The position numbers were made by a program, and so were the translations under genes. Under the pieces are notes generated by a model. The model saw nothing but the letters and a program-made list of their open reading frames with translations. It was not told where the DNA came from and did not search any database. From JAUNKE01 sp041853585 (GTDB lineage Bacteria > Bacillota > Clostridia > Peptostreptococcales > Filifactoraceae): DNA of 24,049 nt. The stretch is from assembly GCA_041853585.1 (NCBI GenBank), contig JBGZSM010000067.1:1-24049 (forward strand), written 5' to 3'. This document shows, one piece after another, positions 23,521 through 24,049 of the stretch. Every line of letters begins with the position of its first letter. Positions within the stretch are counted from its first letter, which is position 1.

Positions 23521-23754
23521 CTATTGATCATTATTCATCTTTTTCCTACTTTCTTCCGCCAAGCGAAGTCCCTTTTGATGCAACCATTCATCAAAATCTT
23601 CCCCACTAATCTCTCCGGAAATTTCCTTTTCTACCATTTCCATAAATTCTTTCGAGACTTTTTTGCCACTCATTTCGTTCACACTCAGCGCAACATCCCA
23701 AGATTTTCTGCGTTGTTCTTCCAACTGCTTCTTCTCATTCTCACCAAGAGTCAT
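23521..23754 (-). CDS. VbhA-like antitoxin of the Fic pair
   Basis: This 77-residue, helical, charged protein lies directly upstream of fic, the usual place of VbhA-type inhibitors. The order of features (RRKSWDVALSV, then KKVSKEFMEMVEKEISGEIS and a terminal helix EDFDEWLHQKG) resembles VbhA. Canonical inhibitors carry S/TxxxE(G/N), whose Glu blocks ATP binding in Fic. At the matching place this protein reads ALSVNEMSG (22-30), with Ser where I would expect the Glu before Gly, so the motif is not recognisable. Either the alignment shifts and E27 serves, or inhibition is weakened. AAAGGAGGAAACCC precedes the ATG. Confidence 0.72.
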   Translation of the reverse strand: MTLGENEKKQLEEQRRKSWDVALSVNEMSGKKVSKEFMEMVEKEISGEISGEDFDEWLHQKGLRLAEESRKKMNNDQ

Positions 23755-23829
23755 GGGTTTCCTCCTTTTCGCACATTATTAAATTTTAGAACACAATCAT
23801 TAAATTGTTTTATTAATCTAAACAGCATC

Positions 23830-23858
23830 ATAATAAATTATATTTTTTATCATATCAA
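23830..23858 (-). promoter_or_regulatory. Promoter of the antitoxin-fic operon
   Basis: On the - strand TTGATA (23858-23853), a 17-base spacer, then TATTAT (23835-23830), both near consensus. Transcription would start near 23823, about 70 bases before the antitoxin ATG. From here to 24049 the sequence is very AT-rich and I see no gene. Confidence 0.75.
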
Positions 23859-24049
23859 TACTTTTTATATAATTTTTTATTCTCTTTTTGTTTTTTTAAA
23901 AATAAAAACAAAATTTTAATCGATATATCTTATAGTCATTCCAATAGATTGTATGCCTAAAAAACATCAAAGTCCACACTATAAATTCCAAGAAATTTTT
24001 TATTCGTTATATTTGATTTTTTTAAAAGAGATTTTGTCGGCAAGAACCA

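Noticed and set aside
1..24049. CRISPR arrays, rRNA, tRNA genes and insertion sequences
   Set aside because: No regularly spaced repeats, no conserved rRNA or tRNA segments, and no transposase-like protein were seen on either strand.

Overview
The window looks like the chromosome of an anaerobic, amino-acid-fermenting Firmicute (Clostridia or Tissierellia type, AT-rich by eye). Three things point there. Starts are nearly all preceded by strong AGGAGG-type ribosome binding sites. A betaine reductase pair (grdI-grdH) contains an in-frame UGA that must be read as selenocysteine. The right half carries a Gram-positive conjugation type IV secretion system. Genus and species cannot be fixed from the sequence alone.

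Region 1 (1-3400, + strand) is a two-gene glycine betaine ABC importer: a substrate-binding protein fused to its permease, then an ATPase with C-terminal CBS domains, closed by a strong terminator. Region 2 (3640-5240, + strand) is one exported protein with two covalent-FMN motifs and an internal duplication, with its own promoter and terminator. Region 3 (5488-9983, - strand) reads promoter, grdI, grdH (selenoprotein), then a BCCT-family betaine carrier, ending in a terminator at 5488-5532. Regions 1 and 3 fit together: ABC and secondary betaine uptake feed a betaine reductase that uses betaine as Stickland-type electron acceptor. The shared partners GrdA, GrdC and GrdD and the selenium machinery are not in the window and must be elsewhere.

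Region 4 (9984-10960) is a long AT-rich intergenic stretch plus a small CPHC thioredoxin/glutaredoxin-like gene. Region 5 (10963-22278, - strand) is the transfer module of an integrative conjugative element. In transcription order it holds: an unrecognised basic protein, an unrecognised lipoprotein, VirB6-like channel protein, small membrane protein, PrgI, VirB4 ATPase, CHAP peptidoglycan hydrolase, DUF4366-like membrane protein, a surface protein with InlB-like repeats, a Maff2/VirB2-like small membrane protein, and VirD4 coupling ATPase. No relaxase, integrase or topoisomerase is visible, so the element either continues past the right edge or is incomplete. Region 6 (22749-23860, - strand) is a VbhA-like antitoxin / Fic AMP-transferase pair with its own promoter. 

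The most unusual observations are: a terminator-like hairpin overlapping the maff2 stop codon just ahead of virD4 (possible attenuator); a VirB4 whose Walker B glutamate position is lysine; a Fic antitoxin without a recognisable inhibitory S/TxxxE motif; a surface adhesin-like protein inside the T4SS operon; and a strong hairpin without a U-tract between grdH and the carrier gene. Nothing was searched against databases; family names rest on motif recognition.
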